Source of the DNA: CP2-2F sp034432555
GTDB lineage: Bacteria > Chloroflexota > Anaerolineae > Aggregatilineales > UBA2796
Reading direction: 5' to 3'
DNA: 64,000 bases
NCBI GenBank assembly: GCA_034432555.1
Contig: DAOUBW010000037.1
Location: 72,468 to 136,467 of the forward strand
In this document: one piece after another, positions 9,441-18,076 of the stretch
Layout of the letters: each line of letters opens with the position of its first letter
Numbering within the stretch: the stretch's first letter is position 1
Translations under genes and position numbers: made by a program
Notes under the pieces: model-generated
What the model saw: the letters and a program-made list of their open reading frames with translations, nothing else
The model's database searches: none
Told to the model about the DNA's origin: nothing

Positions 9441-10159
9441 TCAGTAACGGCAGCACCGACGCGGCAACCGCCGCCATCCGCACCGAGAACCTCACGCGCA
9501 TCTATCACCTTGAAGGCGAAGATATCTGCGCTGTGAACGGCGTTTCGCTCGCCATTTATCCCCACCAAATGACCGCCATTGTTGGACGTTCGGGCAGCGG
9601 CAAAACAACGCTGCTCAACCTGATCGCCGGCTTGGATGATCCGACTGAGGGCGGTGTGTGGATTATGGGCAAGGCGCTGCGCGAGATGGACGAGAAGGCG
9701 CGCCTTGCCTTGCGCCGTGAACAACTCGGCTTCATCTTTCAGAGCTTTGGCTTGCTGCCACTGCTGACCGCTGCCGAAAATGTAGGCGTGCCACTGCGGA
9801 TGCGCGGTGTGCCAAGCCGTCAGCGCGAGGCGCAAGTGAGCGAGGCATTAGAATGGGTCGGGCTGACGCGCCGTGCGCGCCACCGCCCCTATGAGCTGAG
9901 CGGCGGTGAGCAGCAGCGCGTCGCCATTGCCCGTGCGCTTGCCGCGCAGCCGCACATCATCCTTGCCGATGAACCAACCGGGCAGCTTGATAGCCAAACT
10001 GGTAGGCGCATCCTCGATCTGCTGCGCCGCCTCGTCAGTGAGCGCGGCATGACGCTTGCCATCGTCAGTCATGATCCGATGGTCATGGCAGAGGCAGACG
10101 TTGTGCATGAGCTGCGGGACGGCAAGCTGATCGAAACGCGCCACAAAGCGGCGGTCTAA
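9437..10159 (+). CDS. ABC transporter ATP-binding protein (LolD/MacB type), second copy
   Basis: A 240-residue ATPase with Walker A GRSGSGKTT (about residue 52), LSGGEQQRVAIARAL (about 155) and Walker B IILADEP with the TGQLDS D-loop. Its ATG overlaps the TGA of the previous ATPase (ATGA), so the two are translationally coupled. Two different ATPases with two different permeases suggest either a heterodimeric exporter or two exporters made together. No membrane-fusion protein (MacA type) gene is present in the window, as expected if the cell lacks a classical LPS outer membrane; this last point is inference. Confidence 0.88.
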   Translation: MISNGSTDAATAAIRTENLTRIYHLEGEDICAVNGVSLAIYPHQMTAIVGRSGSGKTTLLNLIAGLDDPTEGGVWIMGKALREMDEKARLALRREQLGFIFQSFGLLPLLTAAENVGVPLRMRGVPSRQREAQVSEALEWVGLTRRARHRPYELSGGEQQRVAIARALAAQPHIILADEPTGQLDSQTGRRILDLLRRLVSERGMTLAIVSHDPMVMAEADVVHELRDGKLIETRHKAAV

Positions 10160-10201
10160 AGGGCTGCTGCCGTGTGCCATACACCTCAGGGCGATTGTCG
10201 G

Positions 10202-10207
10202 TATAAT
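10202..10207 (+). promoter_or_regulatory. Probable -10 box upstream of glycosidase gene
   Basis: A perfect TATAAT lies 37 bases before the start codon at 10244, in the short gap after the ABC operon. No good -35 box is visible at 16-18 bases upstream, so this is supported by the -10 alone. Confidence 0.35.
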
Positions 10208-10243
10208 CTTGAGGAAATTCAGCACACAAGAAGAAATTCGGTC

Positions 10244-11989
10244 ATGAATGCACTTGAACTGCTCCACAACCGCATTGATTTAAGCGCGATTCCCTTCACA
10301 GACCGCGGATCGCGCTTGTTGATCTTCCGCGAAGGCAACCGTGTTGCCATCCGCCTTGCCGAACGTTGGGAACGCTGGCAAGGTGAGGTGGGTCACTATC
10401 GGCAGCGCCCGCCGATCCTCGATCAGCTCACCTTGCTAGGCGCAGATGGCACACCCCAGCCTTTTGAGGTGGATTCTTACCCACACTGCGTCACGCTTGG
10501 CACGCCGTTGGGTAACTTTGCGTGGACGTTTGTGGAGCCAGAAGCGGTGCTGATTCGCCTGCCTGCCGGCAGCTATGGCATCAGCTTTGAGGCACACGCC
10601 ACACGCGGCGCCACGGATCGGCGCGGCGGCACGCTGCACGGCAAGCGCAACATCGCCTACACCACCAACGCGCAGCTTGACGCCAACGATCTGTTCGCCC
10701 TAACCGGTGATCGCTTCCGCATCAATCTGCGGCTCACCGCCCGCGATGGCGACGCGCTGCTGCTGAACATCACACCGCGCTTGGGCTATAACCGCACCTT
10801 GCCGCCCACCGATGAGGCGATCAATCGCTCGCGTGCAGCGTGGCAGGCATGGTTTGATTCCGTGCCGCAAGTGTTGCCTGAATATGAGGCGCAGTACGCC
10901 CATGCGTGGTGGATCATGCGCGCAGGCTTGCTGAACACACGCTATTACTTCACCCGTGAGGCACTGGTGCCTTCCAAAATTCACTACATCGGCGTGTGGC
11001 AGTGGGATCAGTATTTTCACGCGCTTGCCTATCGGCATATTGACCCGCAGCTTGCCGAAGATCAAATCCGCATTGTGCTGGATCACCAGCGTGAGGATGG
11101 GATGCTGCCGGACGCTATTCACGATGAAGGCTTAGTAACGCGCCTGACGCGCCCTGTTGAGGCGGATGTGACCAAGCCGCCCTTGGTGGCATGGGCAGCC
11201 TTAAAGGTCTTTGAGAAATGCGGGCGCCTTGACTTCCTGAGCGAAATTTATGAGCCGATCACGCGCTGGCATGATTGGTGGCTGCGCGATAACCTGAACG
11301 AGAACGGCTTGTGCCATTATCAGCACCCGTTTTCCAGCGGTCTTGATGACAGCCCACTCTGGGATGACGGAATGCCCGTTGTTGCCCCTGACCTGAACAC
11401 CTATATCGTCATTCAGGCGGAGAGTCTGGCGCGTATGGCGTCTTTGATAGGTCTGGCGCAAGAGGCAGCCCGCTACCGTGAGCAAGCGCAGCAGCACACC
11501 GCACGGATGCTCGAAAGGCTCTGGGACGAACGGCGTGGCTATTTCAATGCGCTTTATCAGGGGCAGCCGATTGAGGTCTTCACGCCCTTTCAACTATTGC
11601 CCTTGTGGACGGGCAGCCTGCCAGAGCGCATTAACGCACGGCTCATCGCCCACCTGACCAACCCACAGACCTTCTGGGACAAATGGGCGTTGGCAACCGT
11701 TGCCCTCAACGATCCAAAGTTTGATGCGGATCAAATGTGGCGCGGTCCTGTGTGGGTGAACATCAACTACCTGTTCATTGAGGCGCTCATCCGCGTCGGA
11801 CGCCCTGAACTTGCCGATAAGCTGCGCCGCAACACGCTTGATCTGGTCATGCAGCGCTCAGACATCTACGAATACTACAACCCGATCACAGCGGCGCGCC
11901 CGCCGAAGGCAGCGCCCATCTTCGGCTGGACATCCGCCGTCTTTATTGATCTTGCCATTCAAGAGACGGCATATGTGGCAAATGCGTGA
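10244..11989 (+). CDS. Trehalase/GH63-like six-hairpin glycoside hydrolase
   Basis: A protein of about 581 residues with an N-terminal beta-rich part and a C-terminal (alpha/alpha)6 barrel of the kind found in GH37 trehalases, GH63 glucosidases and amylo-1,6-glucosidases. Recognisable pieces are WQWDQYFHALAY, the acidic strip HDEG, PFSSGLDDSPLWDDG and the late RGPVWVNINYLFIEAL, which carry the barrel's aromatic and acidic active-site residues. There is no signal peptide, so it is probably cytoplasmic and acts on an alpha-glucoside such as trehalose or a storage glucan. I start it at the ATG at 10244 behind an AAGAAG stretch; a GTG at 10172 is less likely because it precedes the -10 box. It stands alone and ends at a hairpin. 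Confidence 0.75.
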   Translation: MNALELLHNRIDLSAIPFTDRGSRLLIFREGNRVAIRLAERWERWQGEVGHYRQRPPILDQLTLLGADGTPQPFEVDSYPHCVTLGTPLGNFAWTFVEPEAVLIRLPAGSYGISFEAHATRGATDRRGGTLHGKRNIAYTTNAQLDANDLFALTGDRFRINLRLTARDGDALLLNITPRLGYNRTLPPTDEAINRSRAAWQAWFDSVPQVLPEYEAQYAHAWWIMRAGLLNTRYYFTREALVPSKIHYIGVWQWDQYFHALAYRHIDPQLAEDQIRIVLDHQREDGMLPDAIHDEGLVTRLTRPVEADVTKPPLVAWAALKVFEKCGRLDFLSEIYEPITRWHDWWLRDNLNENGLCHYQHPFSSGLDDSPLWDDGMPVVAPDLNTYIVIQAESLARMASLIGLAQEAARYREQAQQHTARMLERLWDERRGYFNALYQGQPIEVFTPFQLLPLWTGSLPERINARLIAHLTNPQTFWDKWALATVALNDPKFDADQMWRGPVWVNINYLFIEALIRVGRPELADKLRRNTLDLVMQRSDIYEYYNPITAARPPKAAPIFGWTSAVFIDLAIQETAYVANA

Positions 11990-12001
11990 GGGCGATACGC
12001 A

Positions 12002-12029
12002 GTGTGGGCAGCCTCAGCGCTGCCCACAC
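12002..12029. terminator. Hairpin terminator between convergent genes
   Basis: An 11-base perfect inverted repeat, GTGTGGGCAGC, with a 6-base loop, lies between the glycosidase (plus) and the subtilase (minus). It can stop transcription from both sides. No long T-run follows. Confidence 0.7.
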
Positions 12030-12062
12030 CGATAGCTTATCCGATAGTTTATTCGTCTGTGG

Positions 12063-14489
12063 CTACTTGCGTAGGCGCAACGTGATCGGTTCGCTGGCGC
12101 CAAGCCGCGGCGCATCGTCATCGCTGCTCACATCGTAGACTGCCACGAAGAACTGAATGCGCGAGTCGTTGACTTGGCGGAAGGCACGGTTCGGAATGAA
12201 CAAGCCCACGCCATCAAAGCGATTGTTCTTGCCCTTCACATCAATCAGGCGCCCCGTCGCAATCGTGCCGAAGAGCGAATAGTCCTCTAGCTCCACAGGC
12301 AAGGCATCGCCGTTCATATCGGTGAAGATCGCCACCACTGCCAAGCGGCTGCCCGTGAAGTTTTCCAGCCTGAACGAGGCGTTGATGCCCATGCCCGTCA
12401 CGCCTTGCACTTTCACGTTGAACTGCGTCCGCACGTCGGTGATGGTTAGCGCCACCTCATCGTCACCGCCCACCACCGAGCCGTTGTCTTCATCTTCATC
12501 GCCGCCAAGGACGTTGCCTTCCTCAGGATCAACACCATTCGGCGACGGCAGCATCAAGCGCCCCGCGCCGTAGACAATATCCTGCCCTTTATCGCCCAAG
12601 TCAACCACGCTCTGCATCATAAATGCCTTAAGCTGTGCGTTGCTCAGGCTTGGGTTTGCCTGCAAGATGAGCGCTGCGGCGCCAGCTGCCACAGGTGCCG
12701 CGCCAGAGGTACCGCCAAAGCCGCGATTATAGCCCGGCACAACCTCGTTGGTTGGCGCGGAAATATCAGGCTTCAGGCGATCATCTTGGGTCGGTCCTTG
12801 CGAGCTGTAGTCCTCGATCTCACTGCCGCGCAGATCGGTTGCGCCAACGGTCAGCACGCCGGGACTATCGGCAGGCGTGGCGATGCTGTATTGCGGCACC
12901 TTTGCCCACGGCGCAATCTCGCTGTTGTTGATGATGATGTCAATCAGGTTATCGGTAGTGCCGCGTGTGCGCGCCACCAATAGGTAGTAAATCTCGCCCG
13001 GCGTGGTGCGGAAGTTCAGGATTTGGAAAGGAAAATGGTTGCGCTGCCCACGCCGCTGCTCGGTTGCCGCGCCGATCTCTTTACCGTCCTTATCCAGCAC
13101 CACAAAGATATACTCAGTGTTCTCGCCGCCCTTCCAATTGCCGTTCCAGTTCATGGCGATAGTGGTGACGGGTGCAAATGCCATGAAAGGCAGCAAGTTG
13201 CGCTCGGACGAGTAGAAGTGGATGCCCTTCTCGCCGGGATTGAACTCAAAGAGCGTGTGCGACATGGCGTAGTTGCCCGATGAGTTAATCCACAGCGCGC
13301 CGGTGCGCCGCATGAACAGCTCGACCAGCTGCGCGCTGTAGGACGAGCCGTCCCGCGGTCCGATCAACTGCGAAACCGAGTAGTTGACGACCTGCACTTT
13401 ATTATCTTCCAGCCATTGCAGCACATTGGCAAAGCCGCGTGAGCTGTTATCTTCAAAGGCAAGGTAGAGTTCGGCATCCGGCGCCACGCGATGCACCACA
13501 GAGGCAACTGCCGTGCCGTGATCCTCGCGCTGGCGATCCAACTGATCAATCGGGAAGTTGGTCTTGACAGTGGCAGGTAAATCCGAGCCGAGCAGTTTTT
13601 TCACACCGCCAAAGCCCAAATCCACAATGGCAACGCGCACGCCCTTACCGGTGATGCCAGCGGCGTGCCACGCATCAGCGCCAATGGTCTGGGCGATGGG
13701 GCTGCCGCCACGTTGCAAGCCCAAGCTGCCCGTGACGGCAGGGATGGGCAAGCGCCAGCTTTCGATATGCTCTGCGTTGGCAAGCGCCACCAGATAGCCA
13801 AGCAGCGAGCCGGGCGTTTGGTACTGCGCCAGCAGTTCCAGCGGAATGCCAACCTCGACTTCCTCGGTGGTTAGGTCATAGCCGTAAACGGTAACGCCGA
13901 AGTTTTCTTCAAGGTCTTTGGTCACTGCCTCAAGATTCTTAGCATCATCCAGCAGCAGGTAAGCAACCAGCTCATCGGCATCGTTGATGAGCTGACGGAC
14001 GCGGGCAAGGTCTTCAACTGCCTCAATGCCGCCTTGATCAAAGGCAACCAAGAGGTCAAGGTAGCTCAACGGGATGTTCAGCTTCTCTAGGATGCCGCTA
14101 TCCTTCAGGAAGGTGGCAACACCACTAGCACCGCGTGCATCGTAGATTTGGAAGATGCGGCGGTAGAGTTCGGCAAGGTCAAGGTTGCCCAAATCCACAT
14201 CGCGCACCTGATCAATGTAGGGCTTCAGATCGGGGAACTGTGCGATCAAATCATCAAGAGTTGGCGGCGGCGTAAAGACGGGCGGTGTGCCGCCAAAGCC
14301 ATCGTCCGGTGGCTGCAACTTCGGCACAACGGGCGTTGCCGTCGGGTTTTCTGGCTCAATTTCGATGCCACCGGGCGTGGGTGTGCCTTGGCGCGGCGGC
14401 TCTGCCGAGACGCTGTTTGGCAAGCTAGCAACTACGCCAAAGAGCAGGGCAGCAGCCATCAGCAAGGCGATAAGGGCGTTACGTTTCAT
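12063..14489 (-). CDS. Secreted subtilisin-like serine protease (S8 family)
   Basis: Exported protease of about 808 residues. A signal peptide is clear at the chosen ATG (14489: MKRNALIALLMAAALLFG, cleavage probably after VSA), with an upstream GGAGG. A pre-region of about 260 residues precedes the catalytic domain, probably a propeptide. The triad is visible: Asp in VAIVDLGFGG (about residue 290), His in DHGTAVASVVH (about 324) and Ser in GGTSGAAPVAAG (about 593). The long insertion between His and Ser and the C-terminal beta domain of about 130 residues, after an acidic EDEDNG linker, make it larger than simple subtilisins. It probably digests extracellular protein; substrates are unknown. 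Confidence 0.88.
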   Translation of the reverse strand: MKRNALIALLMAAALLFGVVASLPNSVSAEPPRQGTPTPGGIEIEPENPTATPVVPKLQPPDDGFGGTPPVFTPPPTLDDLIAQFPDLKPYIDQVRDVDLGNLDLAELYRRIFQIYDARGASGVATFLKDSGILEKLNIPLSYLDLLVAFDQGGIEAVEDLARVRQLINDADELVAYLLLDDAKNLEAVTKDLEENFGVTVYGYDLTTEEVEVGIPLELLAQYQTPGSLLGYLVALANAEHIESWRLPIPAVTGSLGLQRGGSPIAQTIGADAWHAAGITGKGVRVAIVDLGFGGVKKLLGSDLPATVKTNFPIDQLDRQREDHGTAVASVVHRVAPDAELYLAFEDNSSRGFANVLQWLEDNKVQVVNYSVSQLIGPRDGSSYSAQLVELFMRRTGALWINSSGNYAMSHTLFEFNPGEKGIHFYSSERNLLPFMAFAPVTTIAMNWNGNWKGGENTEYIFVVLDKDGKEIGAATEQRRGQRNHFPFQILNFRTTPGEIYYLLVARTRGTTDNLIDIIINNSEIAPWAKVPQYSIATPADSPGVLTVGATDLRGSEIEDYSSQGPTQDDRLKPDISAPTNEVVPGYNRGFGGTSGAAPVAAGAAALILQANPSLSNAQLKAFMMQSVVDLGDKGQDIVYGAGRLMLPSPNGVDPEEGNVLGGDEDEDNGSVVGGDDEVALTITDVRTQFNVKVQGVTGMGINASFRLENFTGSRLAVVAIFTDMNGDALPVELEDYSLFGTIATGRLIDVKGKNNRFDGVGLFIPNRAFRQVNDSRIQFFVAVYDVSSDDDAPRLGASEPITLRLRK

Positions 14490-14625
14490 CGTGAATGGTT
14501 CCTCCAAGTTGAACAACATTTTCCATCATAGCGTATGAAGGCAAGCAGCCTTCACACCTACGCAAGCATACACCACCAAGACGTTTACCAAAGCAGGCGC
14601 TTTCCCAACGCCTGCCCAGCGCCGC

Positions 14626-17328
14626 TTAGAACGGCTCGTTGCGGCGCAGCGCGAAGTGGCTCGCCGTCAGGAACACCACCGAAAAGCCGATCAGCACCAG
14701 CCAGCGCAGCACTAACTCGCTGGCGTTGGTGGCGTAGGTCACACTGAGCGCGGGCGGCGCGGGAAAGTATTGGCGGGTGAGCGGTGCATTCGGCAGCGGA
14801 CGGTTGGTCTTCGGGTTGACTGCCTGCGCCGCCACCACAATACGCCCTTCGGCGTTGCGCTGCACCATATCTACAGTGCCACCGAGTGCCTCCAGCGCCC
14901 AGCGCGTCACCGTCAGGCGCGAGAGTGGCTCTAGGGCGCCGTCCATCTTGAACAGCACACCAGGGAACAGGATTTGCATGAACAAAACCGCCAAGACCAA
15001 ATAGGTGACGGCGTTCACCTGCCGATTGAGCGCTGAGATCAGCAAGCCGATGCTGACGCCTGCCAGCGCCGTGAGCGCCATTGTGATCAGCAATTCCAAG
15101 AAGCCATTCATCAGGATGCCTTGCGTCGGCAGCATCACGCCGAGCGAGAACAAAAGCAGCGCCGCCACGCAGCTTAGCACCGCCAGCACACCATACACCG
15201 AGAATTTTGAGGCAAGGTAGGCGGTGATGCGTAGGTTCACCATGCGCTCGCGCAGGAATAGGCTTTTCTCTACCACAATGACATAAGCTGAGGCAAACAC
15301 ACCAAAGAGCGCCACTGCCAACGCCAAAATGAACAAGATACGCTCTGCCTCTGAGGCTGGCACAAAGGTGCCAACCGCGCTAACCACTGGCGCGGCACGG
15401 CGCGTCGTGCTGGATTCGCCTTCGGGTGGTGGCTCATTAGCGTCGGTAGCCTCCGCCGCCTCGACCGGGGCAACCGATTGCAGCGGCACCTGATCCATCA
15501 ACAGTGCGTAATCGCGTGGTGTGCCGCGGCTGACCAACATCTGCCCGCGCCCACCCTCCACTGTATCGAAGCTGATCAAGCCCAAAAAGAGCGCCACAAG
15601 CGGCAGCACTAACATCAGGGCGATGATCGTCCGCACATCACGGCGGACAAGCGCGATGGTGCGTTCGGTCAGGTAGCGCGTCTGCTGCCAGAGCGAGCCA
15701 CGCCGCACACGGCGCAGCTTTTGGTTGGTCAGCGCCGAGTTTTTCACGCTGGCGCCATGAACCTGCAAGCGTTCCACCACATACTTTTGGTATTCAGGCG
15801 TCTGGCGGTATTTTTCCGCCCATTGGCGCGCTGCATCCTGTGGGCTAATCTTTGCGCCTGCCACAATGCGCGACGAAGACGGCGTGAAGACCATCGTCTC
15901 GCTGGTGGAGCGGGCTACCTCTGGTGACAGCGTCACTTTGTTATAAATTTCGGAATAATCGCGGGCATCGAAGAACTGGAGCGCCTGCTTGGGCGGACCG
16001 TAGTAGGCGAGATAGCCGCGCGACATCAACGCGACGTGATCACACAGGTCAATATTGAGCGTGGTGTGCGTCACCACAATCACGATATGCCCACGATCTG
16101 CCAAGCGGCGCAAGGTCAGCATCATGGATTTATCCAAACCCGGATCAAGCCCGCTGGATGGCTCATCCATAAAGAGCATGATCGGCTCTGCCATCAGCTC
16201 TAGGGCGATGCTCACACGCTTGCGCTGACCACCGCTTAAGCGCCCGACCAGCCGATCACGGAAGTCGGTCAGCTCTAGCGCATCCAGCACCTTCTTGATG
16301 CGTTCCTCACGCGATTCGGGCGGCTCGTTCGGAAAGCGCAGCTTGGCGCCATAATAGAGCGTTTGATAGACGCTGAGCGCATCCTGCACAATATCCGTCT
16401 GCGGCACATAGCCAATGATCGGCTGATAAACCTCATAGTTTTGATAGAGATCGTCGCCGTTGATCAGCACTTTGCCGCTGCTGGCAGGCTGCGCGCCGTT
16501 CAGGGTGCGCAGCAGGGTAGATTTGCCCGAACCGCTACCGCCGATGATCGCCACCAGCTCACGCGGTTGGATGGCGATGGATGTTTCGCGCATGGTGTTG
16601 AGCGTGACGCGCCCAAACAAGCCGGTGCGGTAGGTTACATCCAGATTGTAGGCGTCAATTTCCAGCTTTTGGGTGGCAGCCATCCGCATCAAGCCCTTGC
16701 CGTTATAGACAAAGAGCGCCTGATCAATGCGGATAACATCCTCAGGGCGCAAGCGGTGCGGCGCCGCCAGCTTTTTATCGTTCACAAAGGTGCCGTTCAC
16801 GCTGCCATCGTCGGTGATGATGTGTGTATTGCCCTGCTGGGTGATGATAGCATGATGCCACGAGACGGCGAGGGAGGTGAGGTGAATCTGTGCTGACGGA
16901 TCGCGCCCGATGATGCAGGGCAGAATATCCAGCGGATAGGTGCGCCCAACCGACTCGCTGCCCAGTGCGCGTTCAATCGGGTTGGAGAACGTGAGCGTCG
17001 CGCCAACGCCACTCCGATCCTGCAAGCGGATCACGTCGCCATCGCGCAGCAGCGTGCTGCCATCAATCAGTTGGTTGTTCACCAACACACCGCCCTCAGT
17101 CAGATCGAAAATGCGGTAAGTGGTGCCTTCTTGCAGCAGGCGCGCATGGCGCGTTGCAATGCCTGCCGCCTGAATGGCAATATCTTGGCGCGCCTCGCTG
17201 CCAATGTTGACGGTGCGTTGCACAACAAGCGTCGTGAAGCTGTTGCCACCATCAGGTGAAATCCGAAGGGTTGGGTCGCGGCTGTCAATCTCGCTGCGGC
17301 TGACCGAAAGCGTGTTTTTATCTGGCAT
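14626..17328 (-). CDS. Double-FHA ABC-2 transporter (ATPase fused to membrane domain)
   Basis: A 900-residue half-transporter of the ABCG-like type. Domains in order: FHA 1 (about residues 20-115), FHA 2 (125-210) with the canonical GR (141), S-x-x-H (156-159) and NGTF (178), an ABC ATPase (230-450) with Walker A GGSGSGKST, LSGGQRKRVSIALEL and Walker B IMLFMDEP, then a basic linker and an ABC-2 domain with about six spans. FHA 1 lacks the normal GR (it reads GSEAR), so its phosphothreonine binding may be lost. FHA 2 should bind a phosphothreonine protein and so tie transport to a Ser/Thr kinase; no kinase lies in this window. AAGGA precedes the ATG. Its promoter faces the DnaA-box region. Confidence 0.88.
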   Translation of the reverse strand: MPDKNTLSVSRSEIDSRDPTLRISPDGGNSFTTLVVQRTVNIGSEARQDIAIQAAGIATRHARLLQEGTTYRIFDLTEGGVLVNNQLIDGSTLLRDGDVIRLQDRSGVGATLTFSNPIERALGSESVGRTYPLDILPCIIGRDPSAQIHLTSLAVSWHHAIITQQGNTHIITDDGSVNGTFVNDKKLAAPHRLRPEDVIRIDQALFVYNGKGLMRMAATQKLEIDAYNLDVTYRTGLFGRVTLNTMRETSIAIQPRELVAIIGGSGSGKSTLLRTLNGAQPASSGKVLINGDDLYQNYEVYQPIIGYVPQTDIVQDALSVYQTLYYGAKLRFPNEPPESREERIKKVLDALELTDFRDRLVGRLSGGQRKRVSIALELMAEPIMLFMDEPSSGLDPGLDKSMMLTLRRLADRGHIVIVVTHTTLNIDLCDHVALMSRGYLAYYGPPKQALQFFDARDYSEIYNKVTLSPEVARSTSETMVFTPSSSRIVAGAKISPQDAARQWAEKYRQTPEYQKYVVERLQVHGASVKNSALTNQKLRRVRRGSLWQQTRYLTERTIALVRRDVRTIIALMLVLPLVALFLGLISFDTVEGGRGQMLVSRGTPRDYALLMDQVPLQSVAPVEAAEATDANEPPPEGESSTTRRAAPVVSAVGTFVPASEAERILFILALAVALFGVFASAYVIVVEKSLFLRERMVNLRITAYLASKFSVYGVLAVLSCVAALLLFSLGVMLPTQGILMNGFLELLITMALTALAGVSIGLLISALNRQVNAVTYLVLAVLFMQILFPGVLFKMDGALEPLSRLTVTRWALEALGGTVDMVQRNAEGRIVVAAQAVNPKTNRPLPNAPLTRQYFPAPPALSVTYATNASELVLRWLVLIGFSVVFLTASHFALRRNEPF

Positions 17329-17393
17329 AGCACCATCCTTCTGCGGCGCACGATGTTAGGGCTAATTGCTTGACCAACACCTAAAGCGCTTTT

Positions 17394-17422
17394 ATTGTAC
17401 GCTGGTTTTTTACAGATGACGA
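17394..17422 (-). promoter_or_regulatory. Possible promoter of the FHA-ABC gene
   Basis: On the minus strand a TACAAT -10 (17399-17394) follows a TCGTCA -35-like hexamer (17422-17417) at 17 bases, about 65 bases before the start codon. The -35 match is only four of six. Confidence 0.35.
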
Positions 17423-17605
17423 TCTGCCAAAAGTGGGAAACACCATTTAATGCAAGATTTTCACGCTTTTTGCAGTTTCTTTACGGGCTTGCCCCGCCCT
17501 TACATCGCCTACAGCCTGCCCGCAATTGCTTGAATTGAGCAGCACACTTTGAGGGCAAGGCAAACTGCCGTTCTGCCAAGCGTGTCTTCAGGCGTTCCCG
17601 TTCAG

Positions 17606-17960
17606 GACAAGTTATCCACATATAGTTATCTATATCTAGCAGAGGTAGTAGAGCCTGTGGATATGTGGATAACTCTGGGCAAAAATAGCGCACAGGCGTG
17701 CTAAAGCGCTATATATGGCATATGTGATTCGTCATAAAGCCCATATATGGCGTTTCGGAATCGCTTACAAAAGTATACTTATCCACATTGGGCATGTGGA
17801 TAACTCGCCAAGTTATCCACATGTATCCACAGGTGCCTTGTGACCTTCCCACTTACAGGAAAAGTTATCCACAATTTGAGGCGAGTTATCCACAGGTTAT
17901 CCACAAGTTATCCACATCCATACGCCTCTAAAGGAAATATTAACCTCATTTTTTCAGGGA
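17606..17960. other. oriC: Candidate chromosomal replication origin (DnaA-box array)
   Basis: Nine perfect DnaA boxes TTATCCACA lie within about 305 bases: plus-strand at 17612, 17779, 17813, 17865, 17886, 17897 and 17908, and minus-strand at 17664-17672 and 17795-17803. Near matches are at 17656-17664 (minus), 17823-17831 and 18127-18135. The last three perfect boxes are spaced exactly 11 bases apart, one DNA turn, and the one before them 21. An AT-rich block with two ATATATGGC copies (17711, 17743) lies inside the array, and AAATATTAACCTCATTTTTT follows it: both are unwinding-element candidates. Genes diverge on both sides. No dnaA, dnaN or gyrB is present in the window. A DnaA-titration site is the main alternative. 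Confidence 0.75.
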
Positions 17961-18020
17961 AAGCGGTTGCTCGATGCCCTACGCTTGCCATTCGCTTGGC
18001 GCGCCTCTAACCGAAATGCG

Positions 18021-18049
18021 TTGCCGATCTGCCAATGTAGTGGTAGACT
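18021..18049 (+). promoter_or_regulatory. Promoter of the FHA membrane protein gene
   Basis: TTGCCG (18021-18026) and TAGACT (18044-18049) are spaced by 17 bases, and TGG just before the -10 gives an extended -10. The start codon at 18077 follows behind GGAGG. It lies directly downstream of the DnaA boxes, so transcription would leave the origin. Confidence 0.5.
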
Positions 18050-18076
18050 GATCTCAACAACGGAGGTAGTGGCACG

